A stretch of 64,000 bases of DNA from Micromussa lordhowensis (Eukaryota; Cnidaria; Anthozoa; Scleractinia; Lobophylliidae): positions 30,486,242-30,550,241 of the forward strand of contig OZ026603.1 in the NCBI GenBank assembly GCA_964020085.1. The letters are read 5' to 3'. This document shows positions 37,065 to 51,800 of the stretch, piece after piece. Both the position numbers and the translations under genes were made by a program. A model generated the notes under the pieces. It had not been told where the DNA came from and made no database searches. It was given only the letters and a program-made list of their open reading frames with translations. Numbering within the stretch: position 1 is the first letter of the stretch; each line of letters begins with the position of its first letter.

Positions 37065-40000
37065 AAGCTGACAGGTAAATGAGTCCACTTTCCCAAACTT
37101 CCATTAGTGTTTCTGTAACTTGACAGAAACAGGGAGAACATGTTTTCTATTTCTTTTACAAAATTCTATGACAAAAAAGACTTTAATCATCAATTCTCTT
37201 TGCTTGCACCACTCACCATTACGTCAACAGCTCATGTTAGTTCTGTGTTTCTATCGAGTTAAAGTTCTAAGCATGATTTAAACCAATTAGTGCACATACA
37301 TGTATTTTCTTTTGTCCATTTTCTAAACTTATTGCAATCCATTTATCCAGCAGAAGGCTACTCACTGAAGAATAACAGCTAATTAAATTAACCCTGGCTT
37401 TAGAGTCTTTGATCCATTAAAATACAGCCTATTTAACATACATGCAGTGACGATCGAAAAGACTGTTTCGTCAGTTGTGGGTTTTTGGTTCACTATTATC
37501 AAACAGCTTTATTAACGACTTTACTGCCCGACTATACAAGAACTTCCTAAAAGCAAGTTACATTGTTATGAAGTGCTCAGATAATAAAGTATAAGAAACA
37601 ATTTGATATTTACCCAGTGAGTCAGCTAGGTCCACAGCTGACAAATGACTTACATTAGTGTTATGACATCACTATAGCGTATCTTATTAGCGGATAAATT
37701 AACTTAATGATGGATTATAGAATTTCTTGACGAAACAAAGACTGACTCACCAAAAGTAGTGCCAACCCAGTTTTTCCGACAGGACTTGAGCCAGAGCTTT
37801 CATGCCATTCATACTCGTCATCCTCATCATCGGAAAGCCCCTCTACAGCATCCTTCACCAGCTTGAAGAGCTCTTTGATACATTGTTCATCTACGAGAAG
37901 AGGAGCAGCACGATCCAGCAGAGCTTTCAGTGTCTCCAGGATCGGGTTCTTTGATCCAACCTTTAATACAACATCACTCTGCCAAATAAAGATACATGTA
38001 CAAGTGTCTAATGTCAGGGCCAGACAATGTAAAAACTTTAATTGTATAAGCAAGAGGCATGGTGACAAAGCAGGAAAAAAAAACTGAAATCCAGTTGCCC
38101 AGTGGGTAAAGTATTACTGGCCCAATAGGTGTGCAATGCTCATCAGGGTTTTCAAATTGAAATAAAGTAGCATGAGGAAATCGTAAAGTACATGTAGACG
38201 GAGCACTATCAGGTTGTGATTAAGGCGGCCATGTGGTGGAGAGGGCCAGACTGGGTTACTTCCTGCTGCCTAATGACTAATACATCACTACAAATCAGCG
38301 ATATTGTTTTGTTTCTGCTCCATTGTTTTGATTTTTGGTTGTCTTAAAATCTAAACATTCTCGTTGTTGAAGGGTTTTGTTGTTAAGACACCTTGCAAAC
38401 CGTCGCTTAGAATACATCTGGAGCACTTTTGTTTTTTAATGAGTAACATTTCATGACGAAAACTGTCTTCATATTCTCCACATGAAAAAGTGTTCAGCCA
38501 AATTGTAAGACGATTGTTTCATCATCGCTTTGAAAACTGGAGCAGCAAATAATATTTGTTTAGCTGTTGGCATTTGTGATTTTTAAACAGTGGCACTAAA
38601 GGACAGCATAGTCTATTGCCTCTGCTTCATTGTGAAAAATGTGCACATGTCAAAAAAGCTGATAAAAATGCCCACGAAAACTTTGTCTTGCTTTGAAGTT
38701 CGAGAGGTGCATATGATAGCTGCACTGTTTAGTATTTCGCCTGTTCATTTATTTCCTTGGAAAGATAAGATCGTGAGTATCTGTTCCGTATCCATTCCGT
38801 ATCCGTTCTCTATCCGTTCTGTATTGTTCTGTTCCTGTTCTGTTAGCATTCCATCGCTTTGTATAACTTCTTGAAGTGGGACAAAGGTGTGTCTCGCTCT
38901 TTGTTTTGCATAAAACAAGTCACACAATAAGTTGCATATTCCGATATGAATGAACATACCACTGCCTTGAAAACCTTTGAACATCCTACATCAGGGTTGA
39001 TGCATGTCTTCAGTAATTCTCTCAGCGTGGGCTCGCGAATCATCTCTCGAAGTTTCTTGAGGTTTTCTTGAAATTTAAAAGCATCTGGGAAAGCTCCTGA
39101 AAGAACAAATTTTAATTTTAAGTGGTTTCTGTCAGTAGTGGGGTTGTTAGTGGTAGTAGCCCACAAGATTTTTTTTTTTCAAGGAATGACTTTGAGCAAT
39201 AGAAAACAGTAGAATCAGTGACTTAGATTTGTGCTGGGATTACTGCTTACTTGCAAGAGAAATTATCTTTGACAACACCAGCGTCTCGTTATCTTGTGCC
39301 TGATGGGAAGAAAACACAACAATGAAAGCTGCACTAATACTGATGAAACAAACATGAAATAATTTACAGTGTTTGTAAAGAGACTTGCCTCCTCTCCAGT
39401 TGACAACTCAATAAGATCTGCAAAGTCTGAGCGCACTCTAACAAAACAGATGAAAAGTTAAGAGACTAATAAGTTTAGTAAGCTCCTCTTGGGCAGTTTT
39501 GTACATAATTTGGGAAATAACAACATAGTTCATGCAGCTCACAACTCACCTTTGTTGGCAAGTAAGAATTCCATGGAAGGCACTTAATAGCAAACAAAAA
39601 AAACAACAATCAATATGCTAATCTCTTGTTAATTCAATTAAGATTATGAAATTGTTCAGTGGACAGGAACGACATAGTTCAAGCAACTGGAATCATGCTT
39701 TCAATGGCGGCCAGAAAACAAGACACAAGAGTACACTGTCATCCAGGAACTACTCTAGTAAGATAATGATGTAATGGCACGACCGGGGATCACGCAACAA
39801 GTAACATAACATGGAACGGCATGACAAAATGACTGGATGTAATTGTACACATAACTTCAATTTCTCACTGGAAGGTGTGCAATGGAATGAGAAATAGATA
39901 CTTGTCAAATAATGCCTTGAGCAAAGGAAGAGAAGGAGGAACATAGAAGAAAAGAATACAAATGGGGGAGGGGTGTGTATTTCATCACTTTACCTGACTG

Positions 40001-43000
40001 CTGCATCATCAAGTTTGCAGTAAATATGTAACAATCGTTTCATCTTCTGGTCAGCTTCTAAACTGACTGGCACCAAGCATCCAATTAAAATCCTCTCAAC
40101 ACAAAGCCTGAAATATGTAAACGACATCAAACATGAATCAAGTTGTCAAAATCCTTACATGTAGCAGCAATTTCATAAAAACATCTTTCTTTACTTGGTA
40201 TTGGGAAGAAACATGAGAATTAGGGAAAAGACCATGGGTGGTTGGTAACAACGAATATTTCAACGAGTAATCCAAAGCTTTTAAGCCTGGTTCACTATGC
40301 ATTCTGTAAGTATACTCTAAAAGGAGACACATTTAAAGGGGGTTAGAGGAAGACAGAGTCACTGTAGTGAGCAGTGTTTATGGAGCTCACACAATAAAAG
40401 ACATGCAAACATGATCACATATTTGATGAGAGAGAGTGCCTAATTATGCTGATAAACATGGTGTTGCACAAAAACTGCAAAAATAGCCTTGGAAAATTTC
40501 ACAGGGAGCAAAGAAAATCAGTTTTCCAGCGAGCCCTTTGGGTTATCTGACAGAACTTTCTCTACACACATTTTCATGTCGGACATCCTGATGATCTGAT
40601 ACAAAAATGAAGTCCATGTTTAAAAAGGATAGCATAAGGCCGCTGGAGATACATAACCCAGATCTCCCTCTATATCTGGCATTTCAATGTAAAGACAAAC
40701 TGAAAACCCATTTACCTGTTTTCAGGTGTGTTAAAATAATAACAATGAAGAAGCTTGCTTGGAACCCAGGATAATTTCTTAGCTGCTATTTTGTTGGTTG
40801 TAGCACTAAAAAAGGAAACAAGACGACGTTAAAGTTTCTAAATCCTATCTTCAATTATTAAAATACATTTAAAATACATCAAATAAACACTGTAAAGGAA
40901 GTTAGTAAGGCTCGGCTAATCGGTTCTAAAAGGCACACCACTCCAATGGTTTGAAAGTTGGAATCTATTTAAGAAGTCAAAAATCACACAGATTTCCTTG
41001 GCATTCTATTCTCTTGATTTAAAAGAACAATAAGATCTTGTGTAATTAATTGCAGCTCTCCTATAAGAACATTACACACGTAAAACTTTAGTCTTTAGAA
41101 TACTGACCCTGTTGTGACTTTTTTGTACAATTTCCCAAGACACATCATTGCTTCTCTCCTGACATGCCACTATTCATAAATGAAAAATATAAAAACATCA
41201 AAAAACAGCCAGATAAGACACGTTGAAACCATCCACTGACTTCATCTAGAGCTAAATTGATCAAAGTACACAAATGTCAACAAGCCCTGTCAAAACCCTT
41301 GTGATTTGAAAAGCATACCTTCTTATCTCTCATTCTTTCACATACATCATCGAGAAGCTGACAGGGAAACAAGAGATTAGCACATTACCCTTACAATGGC
41401 AAAATGATTATAGGGTAGCATACCTCTAACAAACTGATCCCAAGGTACTTAGTCTAACTAGCAGACCAAGGCAATAAATCACATGACATTTCGCCACCAC
41501 AAACAGATTTTCATTCATTTTTCATTCATTTTTTATTCATAATTTTAAAATACATAGCATCTTCCTCTGCTCGCAAATAGCTCTGCTAGTCGAGGCGAGC
41601 AGGGGACACTTGAATAGAAATTAATTTATTTTAATTTATAGGATAAAGTTAAAAGGAAAGAAAAGGAAAGATAGAAGATAGAACTAGAGTTATTACAATA
41701 CGTTGAAAAATTACAGAATTACGAGCCTATTATACATTCATCTTGTGTGTCAACATAAGTATCCTCCAGTTCCAAAATATGTAAAAGGAGCTGATGTAAA
41801 GAATCTTTAAATTTATGTTTAGAGAGTATTCGGATACTTTGAGGAATACAGAATCAAATTGTAGCTATCCATAGAGTGGAATAAGGACTACTAAACTGAC
41901 CAATTACAGCATGCATAGTAACCATGAGATACATGTATATTGAAAACAACTGTTAAATTAAACTGCACCATTTGGTAGCAACTTGTAATACCTGATCAGA
42001 AATAGAACTGATATGTTCTGATGCTGCTTCACAGATAGTCGCAACCACTTCTTGCCGCACTCTTTCATCTGGGTCACGCTGTCTCTCATGTAGTTTATCT
42101 GAAAACAACAAAAGGACTCCAGAACTCCAAAATTGCCATTAACCTCTTCACTTCTAAGATCTCAATATCAATTCTCCTTACTGTCTGCCATACATTTCTT
42201 ATAATATTAGTTCCGAGAATTTGGTGTTAAATCAAACAATTGCCCCTAGTGCAATAGTTCTTTGTTTTTATCACCTTTGTTTTCTTCAACTGTTTGAAAG
42301 AAAACTTTATTACCAGAGTTTAAAAGATTTCCAGAACTTTCCAGAACCAGAAATCTTTTTACAGGACTTTCAACTCCTGGGCAATCCCACAATAAAATTC
42401 CAGAACTTTCCTGGTTTTCCAGGCCCCACACAAACCCTGTTCATACTCGTCAGTGAAGAGAGAGGCAGTGAAAGCAAATTGAAGGCTTCGGTGGAAAAAG
42501 GGCGGAAGGTTTTTTATTCAAAATTTAACTTTGTCAGAAATGCTCCAAATTTCGCATGTAGTTTTGATTAAGTGCGTTAAAGAATGTTCTGTATGTTTTC
42601 TTGCTGAAGTTTGCTTAGTTTTCAAAATATTACGTATGCAAAAAACCTGTAGTTTGTGGTCACGTCAGAAGAAGAAGCGTTTCTAGACTCGAACACCTGG
42701 CTCACATGTTCTTCAATGGCTAAGTTAACGGCGGACTTAAACCATGATCATGGAACAAAAACACGCCTCGGTTCTTTGAGGCATGCTGGTGACTCAACGA
42801 GGGTCAGAGGCTTAATGATGCCAAATCTCCTACCAGGCGGGCGCAAATATTCCTCAAATAAGCGTTAAATATCGGTGGAAATCACGAGCAAACTCTGCTT
42901 AATTAACAGGTAAGCCAGCTCTGACTTAGGGTTATCGCTTTGCGCGCCGAAAGCATACGTCACAATGGCAGCTAAAAAACACATCAACGGCAATTCAATT

Positions 43001-43734
43001 ACAAAGACACGAAGATAACTAGATATCTTGGGTTTTGAAAAGTGTAGAGAAAGAGAGCAAAAAAAAAATTGGACCGACCTCCACCTCGTATCGAGCCAGC
43101 GTCAGGACAAAACAAACTCAAGTCCAGACCGTTAAGTGCCTTAGCCACTTGTGCTAACAAAGCAGTAGTAGTAGATTCAGGTATTATACTGACTCCATGG
43201 TTTAGCGAAACAAAAGGCTTCTTTTGTTTTTCGTTCAACAAAAGGTCCCCAGAGGATGGCCTTAGAAAAATTTGTTTTTTCGCATACGTAATATCTCAAA
43301 GAGGAAGCAAATTTCAGGGAAAAAACATGCAGAACATTGTTTGACCCACGTAAACAAACCTGCATGCGAAATTTGGAGCGTTTTTGTTAAGTTAAATTTT
43401 GAGTAAAAACCTTCCGCCCTTTTTCCACCGAACCCTTCAATTGCCGTGCAGAAAAACACAACAAGTACCCGGCCCAGGACTTGACTGAGATTCCCAGCAT
43501 GCTAACCATTATGTCAACATGCCACACGGATGTCTAACTCTGTCTCAAATGCTCTATAACTCACCAGTTAAATCAGCTGCCAGATCAGGGTGATCTTGTA
43601 GAAACTCCTTAGCTCTTCTGATGCATTCTACACGGACATCAACACTAACATCCACAAACCTGAAAAAAATTCATATTTAAGAAATAGAAAACATGTGCCG
43701 TGTTTCTATCGAGTTATAGAAACACGAGTGAAAG

Positions 43735-43765
<31 letters not shown>

Positions 43766-46700
43766 GAGCCGCAGGCTTTTAAACCAATCAGCGTGCGTAT
43801 TTGCTTTGGGTTATTTTCTAAATATCATATAATGCGTATTTGAAACAAGCAATCTGAATTGTCACAAAGTTTTGTCGTAGGCAGCTTTATAGGTGTATGT
43901 AGAATAGGTGGCTAATTATAATTTTGAAGAATAGCTCAGCAGAGTAGATCAGCATATCATAAAGTAGCAGGGCTTGACACTAACATTGTACACCACTTTT
44001 ACTTTCCATCTCAAAATTGCACTTTCCAAAAAGGAGGCTCAATATGACCAATATGCCCTGATGTCTGAGAAAACCCAAGTGGAAATAGACTCAGTTCTTC
44101 TCGAGGTCCTTCACAAAACACATCTGTCAACATCCTAATTGGCAGATTTGATTGCACCATACCACGTGTATTCATGGTACCCAGACCAGCTTGGCAAATC
44201 TCTCAATACTCCAATATGGCGGATCGGTAAATGCTAAAATGTTGTAAATTTATACTTTTGAAGAAGGAAAATTATTGTTGGATGGTTATTTTATCATTTG
44301 ATTATTTTTTATGCACACATTTTTCTCTTAAGATTTTTTAGCATAAAAGTTACTTTCCAGCATAACCCAAAATGTACTTCCCAGATCGGGAAAGTATTTT
44401 GGTTCATTTTTTATTATTTTTTTTATTTTTTGCTTTCCGAGAAGTAAGTTTACTTTCCAACGGAAAGCGGGTAGATGTTAGTGTCGAGCCCTGAGTAGAT
44501 GGTGATTTTCACTGGTTGCTGGCTGATATTCGTTCCTTGTGGTCAAAAACCTCAGTGAAGGATCGCGATTAACTTTGCCCCCCTTCAAGTTCCTGTTGGG
44601 CCTTTATTTATCATGCAAGAGGACGTTGAGACCCTCCAAGAAAAAGATGTGGTAATAACACTGCCCCAAAGTTTGTCTTGAAAATACTCTACTGCATATC
44701 ATATTTCCAACCGACACTTCTCAGTGTTTGTATATGGGGTATAAACCAATAATATTCATCAAGAGTGAATGTCTTATTTCTATACTAACGTATACTTGAA
44801 ATACATTTTTTTACCTTCCTAAGTATGAGTTCCACAGGGGTTTATTCTGAGTTGCTAATTCGGAGTCCTTCTCGGAAAACATCTGGCCCAGTAATTTGGT
44901 AACTGCCAACCGCTCCTCTACTTCCACACTCTGAAGAACAGATTTTGTAAAAAGAAATCCCTGGATGATGATTTTCTTCATGATTATTAACTGCTTTCTT
45001 AAAGTGCACCTAAACCCCCAAATTTTTTTCGCTAAAACAAATTCCCTTTTTGAATTTGGTTGGATCCTCGATTTTCTTTGCCCCTTTAAAGTCGATCTTG
45101 AATTGTTTTGCGACCGCATTTATGGAGTCTGGGGTGCCGGTTACTGATGACGTCTACCCAGGAACTAAACACAGTAGCGCCTCAGTCAGCTCTATGTATT
45201 TGCTCAAGAAAATGGAAAACAAAACTAATCATTCCAAAATATGTTGGGACTAAAATGTCCAAGTTTTGTTTCAAAATCATTTCTTTAAGCTCTTGATCAA
45301 GCACATGCAACAACTGTGAACTCACTACTTAGAGCTTTAAGAGCAATTTGCAATATTTCAAGTAACGACAGGGAAGACTTCCTTGCGGATGACCTGCTTG
45401 CATATTAGTAATGGAAAGCTAGATACCAAGTGGAGGAGCAGGCAAACGAAAAGCAGGAAAGAAAACTTGACGACTGTTTTGAATCAGTTGGATGGTAATC
45501 TCGTCACCTAAACATAAGATTCCCATGCATGCTTACAGCCCGTTTTCATTTGTCCTTAGCGAGAAAGTATTTCATCAAGGTATGGTTGTTCTATTAAATC
45601 CAGTTCATGTTTTATTTTCTGGAATGCTTCTTGTTTATAAGAGCGAGGTTAAGTGTTAAGTTTTTGAGGCTTGATGACCTCCGCACATGGGTACTCTGTT
45701 CAGGGGGGGAAATGTGGAAAAATCCATCAATTATGCTGAAAACACACTGGATTATAGGGAAATTTCATCAGTTAACAAAATTGATAATAAAGCCTTTTGA
45801 ATATACCAAACAACAGTGAACCGAAAAGCACTTCAGACATATGCTTGACCTCTTTATGGTATTTTTTGACAAGTATTTCTTCATTTACACAGTTTTCCTA
45901 GAGAATTTTAGCTCATTTTGAGTATAGACTTTGTTGTTGCATTGGTAGAACGTCCGTAGCTTAGTAACCAGGCACAGAACTAGTTTCCAGGCTCTTCGCT
46001 TAAAGTACGTTGTAGGTCAAAAGTGTGTCGCGAACGAACTGGGGTGTTTTTGTCACTGCTTTAGGAGAAAAATTACTTCAAAATAATCAATCTCTTTGGA
46101 ATTTTTGCTGGTGGGGTTGTAAGGTAGCTGCTTTATCACTAATATGGCACAATTTTTGTGTTTTATGGGGGAAAAGCTCTGATTATATGGAGGACGTGGA
46201 TGTTAGCAAATTATGCCGTTCCGCACCACTGCATCCTGTCAGATGCCCTGTATTGATATTATTTGAAGAAATCATATACTTAAATTAACTGGTACCCATT
46301 TATATAACTATCTAAACAAAGAGAGCCACTGTGAGAGTAACACACACTCACCCAAGACCACAATGCAGTGAAACCGGCCAGGACTTGAAGCCTGACTGCT
46401 CGATTCAGAGTCCAGTGCGCTAATCATTAGACTTCTGTGCCTCCATGATAACATAATAATATAATATTAATAATCACCTTTAATTTAAACTCCAGCTGTG
46501 GAACAACTGACAGAAGTGTACTTGGACAAATTCTGTTTAATTCCAGTATAAGGTCATAAATATTGTCAGCTAGAATACTGTCTGAAGTCTTTCCAAGTGC
46601 AATACAACTGTTGAAAAACTGTAAGAAACAGGACTTGTAAGTCTACAAAACCCTTCAATATTTAATTGTTCAGACACGATATGTTATTTACTTTGGCAGC

Positions 46701-47033
46701 TCTGCTCCACTGCAGTTTTTGCAGAGTTAACAACAAAGAGCGCCTGTGTTCCCATAGTTATCAGCGGTGTTTTGATATGTGCATGCACCAGGACTCCATG
46801 TGCTCTTCGACTGAGATGTGTTGGCAGCCTTCACAGTGATCATGTTTTACAGTGAACATTGTTTGCATGGGAGCATGTCTTCAAGTATACCCCCCTCCAT
46901 TCCCCTGCTCTTTCCACTGTTAATTCAGTGTGACGGGGGCCTGTTTCCCTTTCCGCATGGGGGTTCATGGCTGGGTTTCCAGGATTTGCCAGCCATGGGA
47001 GCAGTCTTCATCTAGGAGCTGGCTGGCAATAGA

Positions 47034-47065
<32 letters not shown>

Positions 47066-48777
47066 ACATTTTGTGATGCAGTTAACCAAGAATACATAAT
47101 GAAGTATGTCTTACCATTTGTAAATAAGGTTCTATAGATGATGAAGTCCTCTTAATAAAATCACTTGCTAGTTTATAAGCCACAGGGTCTTCACTCTGAA
47201 TGAAGCAAGTTGTTAATATAAGAGTCAACATGCAATTGCCAGAATAAAAAAAAGTACCAGTATGAGGCAAACTACAGTGTGTAAGTCAGCTTTAATTACA
47301 CTAAATGCCTAGATGGACATGTTTTAAGCTCAAATTATCCCGAAAACGTGTAAGCAACTTTTACAACTATAGCATAAAATAACATTTTTTTTATGAAAAC
47401 AATGATTTGTGTGTGGCAATCCTGTGCTAAAAGTCATTTTGAATTTGAAACTTTGTTATATGAACTGTTGCAAAATGCATGAATCAAAGGAAATGATCAG
47501 CAGAGTTACCTTCTGTGGCTCGATGATGTTGACAAGCACTGTATCAAGAAGTTCTTGAGGTACAGATTCTCCGTCATTAATGATTGGACACATTACGTCC
47601 AACATGAAGTTTACAATCTTGTTAGAATGATTTTCACTGAAAGGAAGTTTAAACATGCCATAAGTGTCACAGAATAGATACCAAAGATTTTATTACGCAT
47701 TTCCTGTATAGGCTTAACATACCTAGTTTGATGAAGTCAGCCAGAGATAGCTGGAAAGGATTGGGGAATTGGCAGAAATTAAGTGATTGTATTCAACTGT
47801 AGTTTCAGATGTTTCTCAGTTTTCCAAACATATTCAAAATAGACCCCGCGCCAATATTCTCCAGTACCATTCTCATGCTCAGTTAGTAAGAGGTTAGTCT
47901 TTTTTCTAAAAATAAACTTCTTGTGGTGTGTATGTTGTAGGTCAAAATGAAATTCAGGTTAAAATGATTTTAACTTGGTTTGATTCTCAATTTACTTTAT
48001 CTTCTAACCCTAGTTATTCTTATTCCATGAATAAGTGGGGTTAAGAGACAAAGTAATTTCATTTTAACCTACAATATATACACACTTATCTAAAGGACAA
48101 ATCAAGTCATTTGTGGGATATTTTACAAAAAAACATTTTGTTACATGTATGGCAAGTGTGGTTAAATTTATGCCCCTAGATTTATAGTACTCTAAAGAAC
48201 ATAGGTGATAGCAAATATAGTTTATGCAGAAAAATTCTACTTACTTCACAACTTGGAAGAATGTTTTAAATAACTGCAGTATAATGTCTTGGAAGTCCAT
48301 GTCCAAGCAAATATTGAATGACTTAACTAATGCTAAACTCTAAAAATAAATAAAGCAAGGGTTAGTTAAATATAACACCTCCTCATTACTCCTTATACAA
48401 GCAAGAAATCAAACCAATGTTTTTATCATCAAGACAACATACCTCTAAAAGATAGAAGTACTTTGTGGATAGGTTTGACTTCGTATTTTCAAGACCCTTC
48501 AACTGGTTTACCATCATTGACAAAACTGACTGAAAAAATCCAATAATTTCAAAATTTCAGTGCATAGCTTTCAGCAAATGTATATGTAATAATATATACA
48601 TGTAGATTAAGCAAAGCCTAAAAGTGGAGCTCCTGATTAATAAGTGAACCTGGCTGGAGCCTGCAATCCAAATCGAAAACCAGTAGTTGGGCAGCAGTCA
48701 ACTTCAAAAAAGTATGCAGCCTCAATGAGCTTCAAACCTGAGCCTGCAATATGGTCATGTGATGTTGGTCAGCTGTT

Positions 48778-48812
<35 letters not shown>

Positions 48813-51800
48813 GGATGTCTAATATCAAAGATAGATGTACACAGTGAACCAAGGCTGCATGCCTCAGTCGACCTATTAGCTGGAGTATGGTGCTATTAAG
48901 TAAAAGAGAAATAAATTGTAGAGACCTATATAATGATGGTCTTAGTCTACTACCATTATCAATTGAGAAGGGCGTGACAGACTTTTGGTAACAAAGTTTT
49001 CGATGTTATTGTTATTGTCGCCTGCAATTTTGCATGCTTTGCTGCAAATGACGTCAAAGGCTAACAAGTTGCCAGTGGTAACAGAGCTAGTTGCCTATGA
49101 CAACAACACAAGTTGAATGTTAAAACCAGGTCACCAAACCTTCGTGACGCCTTACTTAACTGATAATCGTAGTATTATCTCTTGAGAAGCTAACAAAGTT
49201 AAAGAACAATGTAATTACGGTACCTTTAACTGTTCTTCACCGTAAGGAGCTTCTGGAGCAAAGATCCTAAGAATGTCAGCAAGACAACATGCAGCGTAGG
49301 CTTTGACATCTTTGTCTCTGTGTTTCAGTATGAATGGACTAACAAGAGACTGTGCAACTACTCCATACTTTGTCGCCCCATCCGTTTGGTCGCAGTTGGA
49401 CAGTTCATAAGCTAGGTTCTATCAAATGAATAATGAGTACATAAGAAATGTGAACGTAGAGTATTTTATAAATGTAGCCCTTTGTAAAAAGCCGGGAAGA
49501 CTTCTAAGTGAAAAGGTTGGGGATGCTTATTTTCTCAATTAGGGGTGTAAATCATATATTTTGGTCCCATTTAGGGTGTTCACGATGAAATGCCACTATT
49601 TTTAGCCATTGATGCACATCTTTCCATTTTAGTAGTATCTGTTATGGGTCAAATGAAGCTCAATATGCGGCCAGATTTAGGGGTTTAATCCAAATTTCTC
49701 AACATCAATAATAATATTAATTAAAATAATTTATACCATGCAGTTTCTATAAAAATATTAAGATAACATTAACAAATAAAGAAGCCTAAGCCGTGTATTA
49801 CACTGTGATAAAACAGGACGGGCATTTGAGAACACAAGGAAAATGTAGAAAATGTTTTCTACATTTCTCGGCTGTTCTCAAATTTTCTCGGCTGTTCTCA
49901 AATGTCTGGAGTGTTTTATCACAGTGTAATATGCAGCTTAGGCTTCTTTATTTGCTTTATGACAGGGTTGTCAAAATAAGCTGGCAACTGGCGCATTTCA
50001 CCGGCTATTTTGAATATTGCGCCGGTTACTCCAAATGTTAGTAGGTCAGTTCTGAGCATGATATTGGAGAAATAAAATGGAAATAGCCACCTACTCTTTG
50101 GATGAAACCTGCTACTCAAAAGCCTACTGACAACCCAATATGATATAGAGGTAATGTGGTGAAAAACAATAAAACATGCTTTTCCTTTGTTTTATACTCT
50201 GATAAAACATGGGCTTTCCTCCAATCAGAGCGAATGCAGGGTCCTACCTATATTATAATATAAAATAAAACTTAAAATTATAGCTATACGGGTACTGTAG
50301 GGTAATATCCAACCATATTGACCAAACAAGCTTGATTAATAAATGATTTACTAGATGGCATAAAGAACACCATTTATGGGAATCCTGAGCAGGCAAGCCA
50401 ACCGCAGGCAAGGCAGCCCAATCTTGCCAGCTCACTGGAGCCAATCACATTGTAGGATTTGTTACATCTTGCCTGCTCCCAGAGCAGAAAAATTATAATA
50501 ACATAGCACACACGTTGGTCCTATCTAATTCCTATTGAGCCATCACACATGACCATGCTTAATAAAATGACGTGTGCAGTTTCAGTTTAGCTGCAAAATT
50601 TCGTCGAGTCTAGCTGCGAGTTCCTTTTGCTAAAACTTCAGCAATGTGACCATCATTCTAAACTATACAAACCCTACTTCAAGCCTTTGCCAAGCTAAGA
50701 TGTTTACTAAAACGCAAGTGTTTTGGCTCATTTTGGCTACATTTTCATTGACTGTTTTGACTTTGTTTGCCTACATTTACATTAATCCGAAGAAGCGAAT
50801 TTTACAAGGGTACTTTTAGGAACCAGATGAAGCGTTTTCGTTCAACTGTTGCTGAACTTATTGTAGTATGTTTTTAACCAGGCAACAGGATCCTTAGGTT
50901 TTTCTTTGCTGTGAATTGTGAGAGCTTTGCAGTCATTCACAAATAAAACATGTTTTAGCGCCCGAGTTGTTGTGGCTATGTTGTAAAAGAATTGGTTCAT
51001 GCTTTTAGATGTGCGAATATCGAGTTATGGATGCACTTTGGAAGTTTGGAGAGCACTCAAGAAGCTAGAGTTGCTCTCAGCTCCACCTCGAGCAACTCTT
51101 ACGCTCCTCGCGCTCTCCAAACTTCCCGCGTGCATCCACAACTCGATATATGTACACTAAGCATGAACCAATTCTTTAATATTGCATATATTAAATCCCA
51201 ACTAGCAAGTGTCAAATAAGAGTAGTTGAATTTTTTGCAAGTACAACTGAAAAGCTGAACTCTTGACTACAATACTGAGAGCAACACAATTTTTGAACCA
51301 TTCAGTAGCACAACTTTGCTTCTGATCTGACTCTACATGGATCTATGTTGTATAATTTTCCTCGTGATCATGAGGTTTTTAATTCCAAGAAGATTGAAAT
51401 CACACCTAAGCTTATATATGTACAGTACCGGTTTATTCAAACATCATACTGTAATGACTGCATGAAGTTGGACCGAATTTCTACTCCTGGACAGACAGGA
51501 TATTATTATGAGATGTTGAGGGATTATTACTATTAAGCTGAACGATGGAAAGCCATTGTTAAATATAAATGCAGACATCACAGAAGCTTATGCAGAGTAA
51601 ACAAATAGAGAGATAAAATTATAAATATAAATAAATATATTGCTAATAGCAGTCCTCTAACTCTAAGTCCGACATAAATAAAAACAACTGGAGTCCGGTT
51701 GTATAAATGTTCCATTCACATCTTTTCAATTTCGATATTTCGGTCGATTTTGACGAACAGTTCCGATGTGCTTATTGAGTACATAGACGCTTCAATAACC

